Translations under genes and position numbers: made by a program
Assembly: GCA_024762925.1 (NCBI GenBank)
Contig: JANTGM010000016.1
Location: 18,501 to 82,500, forward strand
DNA from: Kofleriaceae bacterium
GTDB lineage: Bacteria; Myxococcota_A; Polyangia; Haliangiales; Haliangiaceae
Direction: 5' to 3'
DNA: 64,000 bases
Notes under the pieces: model-generated
Told to the model about the DNA's origin: nothing
Database searches by the model: none
What the model saw: only the letters and a program-made list of their open reading frames with translations
In this document: in pieces, positions 1 to 8,313 of the stretch
Position numbering within the stretch: the first letter of the stretch is position 1
How the letters are laid out: every line of letters starts with the position of its first letter

Positions 1-2
1 CA

Positions 3-512
3 TTTGGCACCTTTGCGCAAAACGACCGAAAGACGTTGCTTGTCCGGCTACGTGTTCCAGCGGGGGCCGAAGGCGAGCGTCCGATTGCCAACGTCTCCTT
101 CCGGTACGACGACTTAGCGGAAGGGCGAGATGGAGAATGTGAAGGGGAACTCATTGCCTTGGCGACCTCGGATGATGAGAAGAATTCTGAGCTTGACGGA
201 CTTGTGTCTGGGCGTTTGATTCAAAGTGAAACGGCGCTCAGCTTGCAGGCCGCCAACGAGGCTTTTGAGAGCGGCGACTCTTCTGGCGCACGGAGGATTC
301 TCAAGGATCAAAAGGTGAAAGCCTCAAAGCGGCGAAGGTCGGCAACTCGCAATCTCCCAATGGGTCGAGCAAGAGAGTTTGACGACGCGTTTCTCAAGTC
401 GACGGATGCACTCAGCACTGGCAGCGGTGGCTTCGCTCCAGCGGCTGCCCCGCGCGAGTCCGCATCGCAAGTCAAACAGAACCAAGAAGATGCGTTCTCA
501 TTAGGGCTGTGA
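3..512 (+). CDS. C-terminal part of a VWA-domain-like protein (5' end outside window)
   Basis: The reading frame is open from base 3 and continues upstream off the window, so only the last ~169 residues are visible; the internal TTG at 36 is unlikely to be the start. The visible part begins with a beta-rich stretch (NDRKTLLVRLRVP, then ANVSFRYDD), followed by a helical stretch ending in a Ser/Ala-rich tail. This pattern resembles the region after the VWA domain in YfbK-type von Willebrand A proteins, where a beta-sandwich precedes a helical tail. That resemblance is by eye and the VWA fold itself lies outside the window. The stop codon lies inside the first copy of a tandem repeat. Confidence 0.6.
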   Translation, partial: FGTFAQNDRKTLLVRLRVPAGAEGERPIANVSFRYDDLAEGRDGECEGELIALATSDDEKNSELDGLVSGRLIQSETALSLQAANEAFESGDSSGARRILKDQKVKASKRRRSATRNLPMGRAREFDDAFLKSTDALSTGSGGFAPAAAPRESASQVKQNQEDAFSLGL

Positions 513-576
513 GGCTGACGCTACTCGTGTGCCGCTCTATAGGGCTGTGAGGACGACGCTACGCGTGTGCTGCTAT
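503..576 (+). repeat. Imperfect tandem repeat, two copies of ~37 bp
   Basis: Positions 503-540 and 541-576 are near-identical copies beginning AGGGCTGTGAGG and sharing GACGCTAC and CGTGTG blocks. The first copy contains the stop codon of the upstream gene; the second lies in the spacer before the kinase gene. It looks like a local duplication, with no clear function visible. Confidence 0.75.
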
Positions 577-704
577 GCTCCTCTGTAGGAGGATGTGAAT
601 GGGCAGTAGCCTCGGGACGTCCAGTGGCTCATTGGCCCATGGGCGTTGCTCTGTTACTCTATGCGCTGCTTGGGAGTGCCTCGCGTCCTTTGCGGAGTAT
701 CAGC

Positions 705-2075
705 ATGGCAGAGAAGTTATTGACATCGTCACGCTTGGTTCCTCTCGGAGAGTCTTCAGAAGATCACGGTGGCCCGTACCAAGAGGATACAGGCGTCTTC
801 GATTTCTTTGCGCAGGCAGCTGCAACGCAAGTCGATCGCAGTCGGCTCATTGCTGGCCGGTACGAGATCGTGAATCGAATTGGTGCTGGTGGCATGGGAC
901 AGGTCGTGCGTGCTCGGCACATTCGCTTAGGAAAGAGCTTTGCGCTGAAGCTCATGCAGGCTGAGCATGCGTTTGATCCTAGTGCTATCGAGTTGTTCCG
1001 ATCGGAGGCCCATCTTGCGAGTACCTTATGTCACCCGAACATCGTCTCAGTTGTCGACTTTGGCGAAGATCCTGATTGGGGGCTCTTCATTGCCATGGAG
1101 TACCTTGAGGGCGAAGCACTCTCAAAGCGAATCCTGGAACACGGAGCGTTCGCCGTTGAGAAGGCTTGCGATGTCGCGATTCAGGTGGCATCTGCTCTTC
1201 AGCACTCCCACGAGAACCTCGTAGTGCACTCGGATGTGAAGTCAGAAAATGTCTTATTCCTCTCAGAGGAGGACGGCTGCCAAGTTAAGCTGTTGGACTT
1301 TGGCACCGCACAGCTCGCCAATCAATCCGGGAAGGACGACCAAATCTCTGGAACACCCGAGTATATGTCACCCGAAAGAATTCGAGGAAACCCACCAGCT
1401 CCATCCAATGATATTTACTCTGTGGGAATTCTGCTGTACGAAATGCTTACTGGTGAGGTTCCTTTTTTAGGTGATGACCCACGTGCCATCCTTGAGAAAC
1501 AGTTGGAGCTGGAACCACCGAGCGCCGGTGAGGCTAGGGGAGAGCCTCTCGATTCAGAACTGGATGCGATCTTGATGCGCACCCTTGCCAAGAGCCCTGA
1601 TGATCGATTTGCTTGCGCTGGAGAGATTGTCGACGCGCTGCAGTCCTACCTGGAGACCAAAGGAGCCAGGCAACGCGCTGCCGAAGAGCAAATTGGTCTT
1701 GAGGAGTTTACTCGCGAAGAGGCTGCTGCGGACGCGTTTCATGCACTGGGCATCGCAGCTGCTGGGCTTCACTCCAATGGCACCATCGGGATTGTGAATC
1801 AGTCGTTTGCAACATTCATGCGGGCTTCTTCGCCACAAGAGCTCGAAGGGCGCACCATTCAGGAAACAACCCTGGCGAAGTTGCATCCGGGAATTCGCGA
1901 AGACCTTCGCCTCGTTGCCATGAAGGGCAAGCTCATCAATCGCAGGCTTGTGCTGCGTCGCAAAGACGGGCGCGAACTTCGTGTTCGCCTCTCAATGACG
2001 CCCGCCCGCGGCCGCGCAGGATCGTGCATGTTGGTGCTGCATGCACTATCGGCCAGCGAGGCTTCCGAGGAATAG
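705..2075 (+). CDS. Ser/Thr protein kinase with C-terminal PAS domain
   Basis: A bacterial Hanks-type kinase of about 456 residues. Visible kinase motifs are the glycine loop GAGGMG (60-65), ATP-binding Lys in FALK (82), catalytic loop HSDVKSEN (175-182) and DFG (198-200), followed by GTPEYMSPE. The usual HRD is HSD, so this is a non-RD kinase; the catalytic Asp177 and Lys179 remain. After the kinase domain, roughly 345-455 has the pattern of a PAS sensor domain (NGTIGIVNQSF, then RRKDGRELRVRLSM). The protein would thus sense a small molecule or redox state and phosphorylate unknown targets in the cytoplasm. I chose ATG 705 over an upstream frame start at 567 because GGAG lies 7 bases before it and the upstream residues do not look like kinase N-terminus. 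Confidence 0.9.
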   Translation: MAEKLLTSSRLVPLGESSEDHGGPYQEDTGVFDFFAQAAATQVDRSRLIAGRYEIVNRIGAGGMGQVVRARHIRLGKSFALKLMQAEHAFDPSAIELFRSEAHLASTLCHPNIVSVVDFGEDPDWGLFIAMEYLEGEALSKRILEHGAFAVEKACDVAIQVASALQHSHENLVVHSDVKSENVLFLSEEDGCQVKLLDFGTAQLANQSGKDDQISGTPEYMSPERIRGNPPAPSNDIYSVGILLYEMLTGEVPFLGDDPRAILEKQLELEPPSAGEARGEPLDSELDAILMRTLAKSPDDRFACAGEIVDALQSYLETKGARQRAAEEQIGLEEFTREEAAADAFHALGIAAAGLHSNGTIGIVNQSFATFMRASSPQELEGRTIQETTLAKLHPGIREDLRLVAMKGKLINRRLVLRRKDGRELRVRLSMTPARGRAGSCMLVLHALSASEASEE

Positions 2076-2559
2076 CTGGACCCACGAGTCTTCCTTGGAA
2101 TCCGAAGTAACACTTGGTTCTCCCACAACCAATCTTGGCGCTGGTCTTTCTTGCAAAGAGGCCGAACTCCGTTTTCTGGAAGCTCTTGAGCTTCGCGGGC
2201 TTCACCCATCGGTTGCCAACAGGGCATTGGGTTCTGTTGCGTCGCAACGGAGACCTGCAAGCTGCTCGTTGAGGCGTCATGCACCGATAGGCATCGGATT
2301 GATGGCCCAGATGGCGCCCAAAGTGTGCTTGAGCGATTTGATGAGGCGGTGGGCAGCGAGAAAAGAGACTCTAAGAATATTTCCTGCCACTAGAGGCCGA
2401 TGCGGCCGATGTTGCGGGCATGCACTTCGACGATGCGGCCGACGTTGCGGGCATGTGCTTCGACCAAGCAAAGGGCGTGTGGAGAGCCGCAACAACGAAG
2501 GGTGAACGATGGGACGTACTTCACTTGGTACGTGATGCAAGAGCTGGCACCATCTGAGC
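2076..2559. other. 484-bp spacer with 33-bp tandem repeat and possible decayed gene
   Basis: No intact gene is convincing here. In one plus frame (about 2235-2392) the translation looks protein-like (for example DGPDGAQSVLERFDEAVG) and ends at TAG 2391. In a second plus frame, 2375-2536 reads on as YFLPLEADAADVAGMHFD and ends with a stop near 2537. Two protein-like stretches joined by a frame change suggest a decayed gene, but I cannot name a family. Confidence 0.35.
2399..2464 (+). repeat. Two tandem 33-bp repeats encoding an 11-residue unit
   Basis: Positions 2399-2431 and 2432-2464 are copies differing at only three bases. In one frame they encode DAADVAGMHFD followed by DAADVAGMCFD. Preservation of a 33-bp period (11 codons) suggests the duplication arose within coding sequence. 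Confidence 0.85.
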
Positions 2560-2985
2560 ATGCTCTTAGAACCTTCCGAAGTCGATGCCTTCGTGGCTCA
2601 GGTGTTCCCATCGGCCGCAGCTGACTATCGCTGCGAAGCGATTGCCGAGGGAACTGCTACCGCGCGGTGGAAGTACAATGAGGCGCGACTGCGACCAGGC
2701 AATCTCATCTCGGGGCCCACACAGTTCGCCACGGCGGACCTCGCGCTCTGGTACATGAGCTTCTCAGTGCTTGGGCTTGAACCAATGGCCGTTACTTCTG
2801 ACATGCAGATTACGTTTCTGAGGCCAGCGAGCGGAGGCGACTTGCTTGCCCGAGCGGAGCTGTTGCGTGCGGGCAAGACACGCTTGTGTGGCAGAGTGCT
2901 TCTGTGGGTGGAAGGTGATGAGGAGAGACCCGTTGCCCACGTTACAGGCAACTACGCGATACTCAGACCATCGGTGGACCCGTAG
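2560..2985 (+). CDS. PaaI-like hotdog-fold acyl-CoA thioesterase
   Basis: A 141-residue protein of the usual length for single-domain 4HBT/PaaI thioesterases. The segment GPTQFATADLALWYMSF matches the central hotdog helix where the catalytic acidic residue sits, and MQITFLRPASGGDLLARAELLRAGKT matches the following strands (quoted in pieces: MQITFLRPA, GGDLLARAELL, GKTRLCGRV). Such enzymes hydrolyse acyl-CoA thioesters in the cytoplasm; the substrate cannot be told from sequence. The ATG start at 2560 lacks an obvious ribosome-binding site. It stands alone, convergent with selO. Confidence 0.75.
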   Translation: MLLEPSEVDAFVAQVFPSAAADYRCEAIAEGTATARWKYNEARLRPGNLISGPTQFATADLALWYMSFSVLGLEPMAVTSDMQITFLRPASGGDLLARAELLRAGKTRLCGRVLLWVEGDEERPVAHVTGNYAILRPSVDP

Positions 2986-3036
2986 TACAGGGCTAAGACA
3001 AAGTCCTACTCGGGAGCCCGGGCATTCAAAGTGGAC

Positions 3037-4503
3037 CTACGTGTTGCAGAACGTTTCGCGCACTTTCTCCTCTTCTCGTGGAGGGCGCTCGTACTCAGCA
3101 AACTCGGCCTGCTCACCATAGGGATTGGATAAGACGCCTGCCAGTTCGTGGAAGGTTTGGAAGTCTCCACGAAGGGCGTGAGAAATTGCTTCTTCAACTC
3201 GATGGTTTCTAGCGATGAAGATCGGGTTAACGCCTTGCATGATGGCCGCACGTAGATCCGCTGCCACATTCGGTTCGCCTGCAATACGTTTACGCCACGA
3301 GGCCAGCCATGTTCGTGCCTTGGCTGGCGTCGCAAACAGGGAGAGCAAGGCTTCCTCGGATTCGCCTGCTGCGACCCTGGTGAGGTGACGGAAAAAGAGC
3401 GTGAAGTCCACCTCGCCTTTCGCGAGAGCATCGGTGGTAGATGCAATGAAGGCATCGTCGCCCTCGGAAGCCTCCATCAGTCCTAGTTTTCGCTTGAACC
3501 CAGCGATGTAGTTTTCGTTGAATCGCAAGTCAAATCCGTCAAGAGCATGCTTGGCCATGTTCAGCGCAGTCTGCTCATCCGTTGAGAGTATAGGCAAGAG
3601 TGCCTCTGCAAGACGAGTTAGGTTCCACTTGCCCATAACGGGTTGCTGGTTCCACGCGTATCGCCCGTTGCGGTCAATGGAGCTAAAGACACACTTGGGG
3701 TGAAAGTCATCAACAAATGCGCAAGGGCCATAGTCGATGGTCTCTCCTGCAATCTGCATGTTATCGGTATTCATCACGCCGTGAATAAAACCAATTTGCA
3801 TCCAGCGCGCTATGAGCTCCGCCTGACGCTCTACGACAAATTCTAAGAGGGCAAGAAGCGGATTGCTAGATTCGTTGGCGCGTGGGTAGTGGCGCTCGAT
3901 GACATAGTCGGCCAACCGGATAAGCGATGCCCGATCATCTCGTGCCGCAAAGAACTGGAAAGTACCAACCCGAACGTGACTTTGCGCGACCCTAGCGAGA
4001 ACCGCGCCTGGCATAGGGGTTTCTCTGTAGATGGTCTCACCCGTCGTAACTGCGGCGAGTGCCCGTGTCGTGGGCACGCCCAAAGCAAACATCGCCTCGC
4101 TCAATAGGTACTCGCGAAGAATCGCTCCAAGCGTGGCCTTGCCATCACCACCTCGAGAAAACGGAGTGCGTCCCGAGCCTTTCAATTGAAAGTCACGGCG
4201 AATGCCGTTGCGGTCGCGAATCTCGCCAAGAAGGATGGCCCGCCCGTCTCCGAGTTGTGGATTGAACCCTCCGAATTGATGTCCTGCGTAGGCCATCGAG
4301 AGTGCCTCCGCAGAGTCCGGGAGCTTGTTGCCAGCCAACATGGCAACACCATCGTCAGATGCAAGCCACTCTGCATCCAAAGCAAGCTCGTTAGCGAGCC
4401 CCTTGTTGAGCCGAACGAGCGAAGGGGCGGGAACCTGCGCGGGACTGGTTCGGGCGAAAAACGCCTTCGGTAGCCGCGCATAGCTGTTGTCAAACGTGAT
4501 CAC
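3037..4503 (-). CDS. selO: Protein adenylyltransferase SelO (YdiU family)
   Basis: At 488 residues this is full length for SelO, a pseudokinase-fold enzyme that transfers AMP from ATP to Ser/Thr/Tyr of target proteins and responds to redox stress. Family landmarks are the N-terminal FDNSYARLP, AGHQFGGFNPQLGDGRA, GSGRTPFSRGGDGKA (nucleotide-binding region), HGVMNTDNM and DYGPCAF (the metal and catalytic segment equivalent to kinase HRD and DFG), and a C-terminal FCNT, where the Cys corresponds to the redox-active or selenocysteine position in other members. The start is GTG at 4503, giving MITFDNSYARL, the conserved N-terminus. It is transcribed divergently from the DUF309-GNAT gene across about 50 bp. 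Confidence 0.95.
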   Translation of the reverse strand: MITFDNSYARLPKAFFARTSPAQVPAPSLVRLNKGLANELALDAEWLASDDGVAMLAGNKLPDSAEALSMAYAGHQFGGFNPQLGDGRAILLGEIRDRNGIRRDFQLKGSGRTPFSRGGDGKATLGAILREYLLSEAMFALGVPTTRALAAVTTGETIYRETPMPGAVLARVAQSHVRVGTFQFFAARDDRASLIRLADYVIERHYPRANESSNPLLALLEFVVERQAELIARWMQIGFIHGVMNTDNMQIAGETIDYGPCAFVDDFHPKCVFSSIDRNGRYAWNQQPVMGKWNLTRLAEALLPILSTDEQTALNMAKHALDGFDLRFNENYIAGFKRKLGLMEASEGDDAFIASTTDALAKGEVDFTLFFRHLTRVAAGESEEALLSLFATPAKARTWLASWRKRIAGEPNVAADLRAAIMQGVNPIFIARNHRVEEAISHALRGDFQTFHELAGVLSNPYGEQAEFAEYERPPREEEKVRETFCNT

Positions 4504-4553
4504 AAGAGCGCACCTTACCTTGGAACCTTCGCAAATCGAACCCCTCGACAGCG

Positions 4554-5564
4554 GTGATGCAGGTGAGGTTTGTGAGCGTTATGTGCGATACTCGGCCATC
4601 GTGCATGCCAGCTGAGCCTAACCATCCGCGCTACTGCGCTGAGCGAGACCTTCCGACGAGTGCGTATCAGCCAGGCCTTGATTCACCCAGTGCACGGCCG
4701 CAAGAAGACAGTTGTGAGGTTGGTTGGAATGCACAGGCATCTTCACTGTGCAATTCGCTCGGGTTCCGCTGGGCTGTCGATCTTTTCAATCACGCGTATT
4801 ATTGGGAAGCGCACGAGGCATGGGAGCGACTCTGGCTTCTTGCGTCCAAAGGGTCTTCCTCAAGGCTTGTGTTGCAGGGGCTCATCCAATTCGCTGCAGC
4901 TATGCTCAAAGCTGGCCAAGGTCAGTGGGAATCTTTTGCCAGCCTTCGCAAGAAGGCGTCTCAGAAGTTTACCAAGGCGGCCGAGAACGTAGACTACGGC
5001 CAAGTGGATTGGGATTCGGGCCCGCTGGTATCGAGAATGATTCTCTTTGGCGAGTTGCAGGGGCAGTCTGAGACACCGCGAATCGACCTTGGACGTTTCC
5101 ATCGTGCGGAGCATGCAAGGGCGCGAATTCTCCGAGAGGTCCTTCCAAGCGACTTGCAGACGTTCTATGAGCAACAACAGGAACCGGAAGGAGCCGCAAT
5201 GGCGGGCTTCCCTTCACAAGATCAGTCGGCCTTCATGCTTCACTGGCACGAAAAGGTATTGTCCTGTGAAGATGTTTGCAAGTTTGCCATCGTTGAACAG
5301 GGCTCGCTAAAGGGATACATCGTTCGTTGGTCTCAGGACGGCGAGCGATGTGTTGGATATTGGATCGGCAAAGCCTTCTGGAAGCAGGGTGTGGCTTCTC
5401 GTGCCCTTGGGGAATTTCTTACACAGCACGAAACAAGAAGGCCTCTGACGGCTTACGTCTCGGCTGACAATATCGCATCGATTCGTGTCCTGGAAAAGTG
5501 TGGGTTCATGGCTTGCCCAGGACCAAGCAAACACCATGGCGAGCTACGTTTCGAGCTGCTTTGA
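4554..5564 (+). CDS. DUF309 domain fused to GNAT N-acetyltransferase
   Basis: A 336-residue fusion. Residues ~70-200 carry the DUF309 signature FNHAYYWEAHEAWERLW, followed by QGLIQFAAAMLK; DUF309 has no firmly assigned activity. Residues ~215-336 have a GNAT pattern: CVGYWIGKAFWKQGVASRAL is the acetyl-CoA-binding A motif region, and AYVSADNIASIRVLEKCGF is the classic motif B. The GNAT part resembles RimJ/RimL-like acetyltransferases. The two activities being joined suggests a shared substrate or target. The start is uncertain: GTG 4554, ATG 4557, ATG 4581 and ATG 4605 are in frame and none has a strong ribosome-binding site. The 3' end overlaps the convergent ABC fragment by 21 bp. Confidence 0.85.
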   Translation: MMQVRFVSVMCDTRPSCMPAEPNHPRYCAERDLPTSAYQPGLDSPSARPQEDSCEVGWNAQASSLCNSLGFRWAVDLFNHAYYWEAHEAWERLWLLASKGSSSRLVLQGLIQFAAAMLKAGQGQWESFASLRKKASQKFTKAAENVDYGQVDWDSGPLVSRMILFGELQGQSETPRIDLGRFHRAEHARARILREVLPSDLQTFYEQQQEPEGAAMAGFPSQDQSAFMLHWHEKVLSCEDVCKFAIVEQGSLKGYIVRWSQDGERCVGYWIGKAFWKQGVASRALGEFLTQHETRRPLTAYVSADNIASIRVLEKCGFMACPGPSKHHGELRFELL

Positions 5565-5789
5565 GCTAGGGGTGACCCGCCGGAGCTCCTCGCACCTCTT
5601 TTGATACTGGCAGCCCGACTCGCCGAAGATGAAGAAGTTGAAAAATTCGCAGAGAATTCGCGGGTCGTGAGAAACCACGAGCAAGCCACCTGGCCATTCT
5701 CGTAGTGACCCGACGAGCCAAGAGACTCCCTGTTCGCTTAGATCTTGAATAGGTTCGTCGAGTAAGAGCAGGAATTCGACTGTCATCAT
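5544..5789 (-). CDS. Short ABC-ATPase (ABC-F-like) C-terminal fragment coupled to hflX
   Basis: An 81-residue frame whose ATG overlaps the hflX stop codon as ATGATGA. The translation begins almost at a Walker B motif (EFLLLLDEP), continues with a D-loop-like stretch and then GGLLVVSHD, the H-loop, as in the ABC-F ATPases that follow LLLLDEP with LLVVSHDR. The Walker A and signature motifs are absent, so it cannot be a complete ATPase. Either it is the remnant of an ABC-F gene cut by rearrangement next to hflX, or a retained small protein. The start overlap argues that it is translated. It resembles ABC-F by eye only. Confidence 0.5.
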   Translation of the reverse strand: MMTVEFLLLLDEPIQDLSEQGVSWLVGSLREWPGGLLVVSHDPRILCEFFNFFIFGESGCQYQKRCEELRRVTPSSKQLET

Positions 5790-7156
5790 CGGGCGCTCCT
5801 TTCGAGGGCTGCTTCAATCGACGCTAGCCAACGCGCGTCCGCTTGAATTCGAAAGCACATTCCACGTGCCTGGGACTCCGCGGCAAGCACCCGGCACTGC
5901 GAGTGCACGATGTTCGTGGCTTCCGTTGCGTGGTACGGAATCTCCACGGTCCGTATGACTTGATCGCGTCTTGCCTCAGTGAGAAGGGCTTCTCGCAGCA
6001 CATCAAGGGCGTCTGAGTCTTGTGCGCAGAGCGCGGCATGTGGAGCCCCACAACTGAGCATTCGCTGTTTCCACCTTGTTGGATAGAAGCTGCACTTGTC
6101 TGCCTTTGTGAAGATGTAGAATCGAGGGATGTTTGTGGCGCCAAGCCTCTGCAAGACGTTCTCTGTTTCAGCCAAGTGTGCTTCGTGCTCTCGATCGGCG
6201 ATGTCGACGACAATCGCAAGCAGTGAAGCGTTTGTGATCTCTGCCAATGTCGATTCGAAACTCGCGAAGAGTCGCTCTGGTAGGTCCCGAATGAAGCCAA
6301 CAGTGTCACTTAGGAGTACGTCACCACCATGTCGACTTAGGCAGCGCGAGGTTGTGTCTAGCGTCTCAAAGGGTTGATCGGCTGCGGACAGTGTTGCGTT
6401 GGTGAGGCCATTCATTAGCGTGGTCTTGCCCGCATTGGTGTAGCCAACAAGTGCGATACGTCTGCAGGTGGAGCGCTGTTTCCTCTGCATTTCGGCTTCA
6501 TGCGAAACCTGAACGAACGCCTTGCGGAGCGCGGCGAGGCGGCTATCAAGCTGTCTTGCTAATAGTTCTGAGGCCGTTTCGCCTGGTCCTCGTGATCCCA
6601 CAATGCCACCCGCTTGCTGGTCCATCTCCAGCCCGAGACCTCGGATTCGCGGCCGGAGGTATTGCAGATGCGCTATCTCTACCTGAATACGGGCCTTGCG
6701 AGTCCTGGCATGTCGCTGAAAGACATTGAGGATTACCGCCTCTCTGTCTCGAACCGCCAGTCCTGTGAAGTCCTCTAGATTTCGCGTTTGCGAAGGAGTG
6801 AGGAGTGCGTCAACGAGGAGAGTATTTGCGCCGCATCGGCTTGCCTCCGCAGCAATCCGATTTGCCATGCCCTTGCGAAACAGCGCGCGAGGGTCTGGCG
6901 TGCGCAGCCTGCACAATTCCTGACCAACTACGTTGTCCCCCTGGGCGCGAGCGAGAGCGAGAATTTCTCTCTCCCTTGCCTTTGGAAACACATCCTTTCC
7001 GTGAACAACAGAGACTACGTACGAGCGTTGAACTTCAGCGCGCTTCGTTTTCGAATCCTCTCGGCGTTTCCAATGCGCAACCAGATCCTCCCAACGTTCG
7101 CCATCGGCAACGGGTACATCTCGGTGTTCTTCTGCTGGCTTCGATCTAAAATACAT
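5786..7156 (-). CDS. hflX: Ribosome-splitting GTPase HflX
   Basis: HflX (about 456 residues here) binds stalled ribosomes and splits them after heat or antibiotic stress. Domains: an N-terminal HflX domain (~40-190, with GANTLLVDALLTPSQTRNLE), a helical linker containing GPGETASELLARQLDSRL, then the GTPase domain with G1 GYTNAGKTT, G3 DTVGFI and a G4 variant TKAD instead of the usual NKxD. I chose ATG 7156 because AGGAG lies 6 bases upstream; the frame is open to 7231 but the extra residues look non-native. The 3' end overlaps the ABC fragment. Confidence 0.93.
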   Translation of the reverse strand: MYFRSKPAEEHRDVPVADGERWEDLVAHWKRREDSKTKRAEVQRSYVVSVVHGKDVFPKAREREILALARAQGDNVVGQELCRLRTPDPRALFRKGMANRIAAEASRCGANTLLVDALLTPSQTRNLEDFTGLAVRDREAVILNVFQRHARTRKARIQVEIAHLQYLRPRIRGLGLEMDQQAGGIVGSRGPGETASELLARQLDSRLAALRKAFVQVSHEAEMQRKQRSTCRRIALVGYTNAGKTTLMNGLTNATLSAADQPFETLDTTSRCLSRHGGDVLLSDTVGFIRDLPERLFASFESTLAEITNASLLAIVVDIADREHEAHLAETENVLQRLGATNIPRFYIFTKADKCSFYPTRWKQRMLSCGAPHAALCAQDSDALDVLREALLTEARRDQVIRTVEIPYHATEATNIVHSQCRVLAAESQARGMCFRIQADARWLASIEAALERSAR

Positions 7157-7634
7157 ACAACTCTCCTGACTGGATTGCACGACACGTCTCAAACGAGCGA
7201 GGCACACCAGAAGTACTCTCATGCTCTGCATGAGTTGATTCCAAGAGGGGCAGCTAGTGCTCCTCCAGGTATAGGGGTTGCGAAACCGGGCTAGAATCGG
7301 CCCCTATGGCACTATCTAGCCTTGTACTCGCAGATCCGCGAACTCAAGCGCCTGGACTCCGGCCGTCGAACATAGACGTAGGAAACACCGCCACAGAACG
7401 ATTGTGGCAGTCCCAGATTCAACTTGCGGCACTATCAGGTGACGTGCCGTGCAACATTGATGTGCGCGAGTTAGATGCGTACGAACTTCATGGTGAAACC
7501 ACACTACGGCCACCTAGCGTCTCTGTCAATCATTTGTGTGTCCATGCAGTGCATTCCGAGAATGTTGCCTGGATGGTCGACGAAAGAAATTCCCACTGGA
7601 GACTTGGGCCAGGAGTTGTGCGAGGCTCGAACCT
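7157..7634. other. Intergenic region upstream of the sigma-factor gene
   Basis: Divergent promoter region for hflX (minus) and the sigma factor (plus). A plus-strand open frame at 7306-7695 starts 8 bases after a TAGAAT -10-like element at 7292-7297, but its translation shows no recognisable domain and it overlaps the sigma-factor start by about 60 bp in another frame. I do not call it as a gene. Confidence 0.4.
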
Positions 7635-8249
7635 ATGTCGATCTTCGAAGGCTCGTCGCCAATCGCGGCTGCATGCGATCCCAAGAAACTCCTAGACCTC
7701 ATCGCAAACGGCGAGGCGAATGCTCTCGACAAGATCACTCGATGCTATGGCACAAGACTCCTTGAAGTGGGGCGCAAGCAATGCAGCAGCAACGACAGTG
7801 CACAGGACGCCGTACAAGATGCCTTGTTGGCAGCCGCAACGCACCTCAATGACTTTCGAGGGGACGGTAGCCTTGAAGGCTGGCTTTCGCGAATGGTGAC
7901 CAACGCATGTCGTCGCATGCAGCGCGGTCGCAAAGCCGATGCTTCGTTGCATGAAGAGTTTGGTGATGACCAAGCTGCACCATCGTTGGATCCTGAGGAT
8001 CTTGCCTCGAACCAAGGTCTTGGTGAGCAACTCATCACCGCCCTACTTACCCTGTCGCCAGAAGATCGTGCCATCGTGCTCTTAGGCGAGGTCAACGGAT
8101 GGAAGGGGCCTGAGATCGCAGAGTCCTTGGGGCTAACTGCAGGTCAGGTGCGGACGCGGCTAAGTCGAAGTCGAAGGAAGCTGCGTGACCAGCTAACCGA
8201 TCTTTGGCGCGATTGGGACCCAAAAGAGACCAATCGTATCGAGTCGTGA
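7635..8249 (+). CDS. RNA polymerase sigma-70 family factor, ECF type
   Basis: A 204-residue sigma factor with region 2 (~35-100; DSAQDAVQDALLAAATHL, then FRGDGSLEGWLSRMVTN) and region 4 (~145-195; LLTLSPEDRAIVLLGEV, then GLTAGQVRTRLSRSRRKLR, the DNA-binding helix-turn-helix). It directs RNA polymerase to a specific promoter set. There is no anti-sigma gene next to it. I chose ATG 7635 because region 2 follows at the normal distance; a longer frame from 7536 adds 33 residues without similarity. Thioredoxin and a flavin disulphide reductase follow on the same strand 64 bp downstream, which makes a thiol-stress role possible but unproven. Confidence 0.85.
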   Translation: MSIFEGSSPIAAACDPKKLLDLIANGEANALDKITRCYGTRLLEVGRKQCSSNDSAQDAVQDALLAAATHLNDFRGDGSLEGWLSRMVTNACRRMQRGRKADASLHEEFGDDQAAPSLDPEDLASNQGLGEQLITALLTLSPEDRAIVLLGEVNGWKGPEIAESLGLTAGQVRTRLSRSRRKLRDQLTDLWRDWDPKETNRIES

Positions 8250-8291
8250 CACACTTTTCGGCTGTGATGGCTCTTATCAGTGCAGGGCGTT

Positions 8292-8308
8292 CTCCTGCGG
8301 AAAAGGAG
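8292..8308 (+). promoter_or_regulatory. Short hairpin covering the trxA ribosome-binding site
   Basis: CTCCT at 8292-8296 is the exact complement of AGGAG at 8304-8308, the trxA ribosome-binding site, with a 7-base loop. A 5-bp stem is weak, so it could tune translation or be coincidence. Confidence 0.25.
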
Positions 8309-8313
8309 CAATT

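Noticed and set aside
2041..2505. 154-residue plus-strand open frame
   Set aside because: Overlaps the kinase end, Arg/Cys-rich in its last third, no domain; better explained as spacer with a decayed gene in other frames.
7306..7695. 129-residue plus-strand open frame before the sigma factor
   Set aside because: Has a TAGAAT box upstream, but no recognisable domain and overlaps the sigma-factor start by about 60 bp; left as intergenic.
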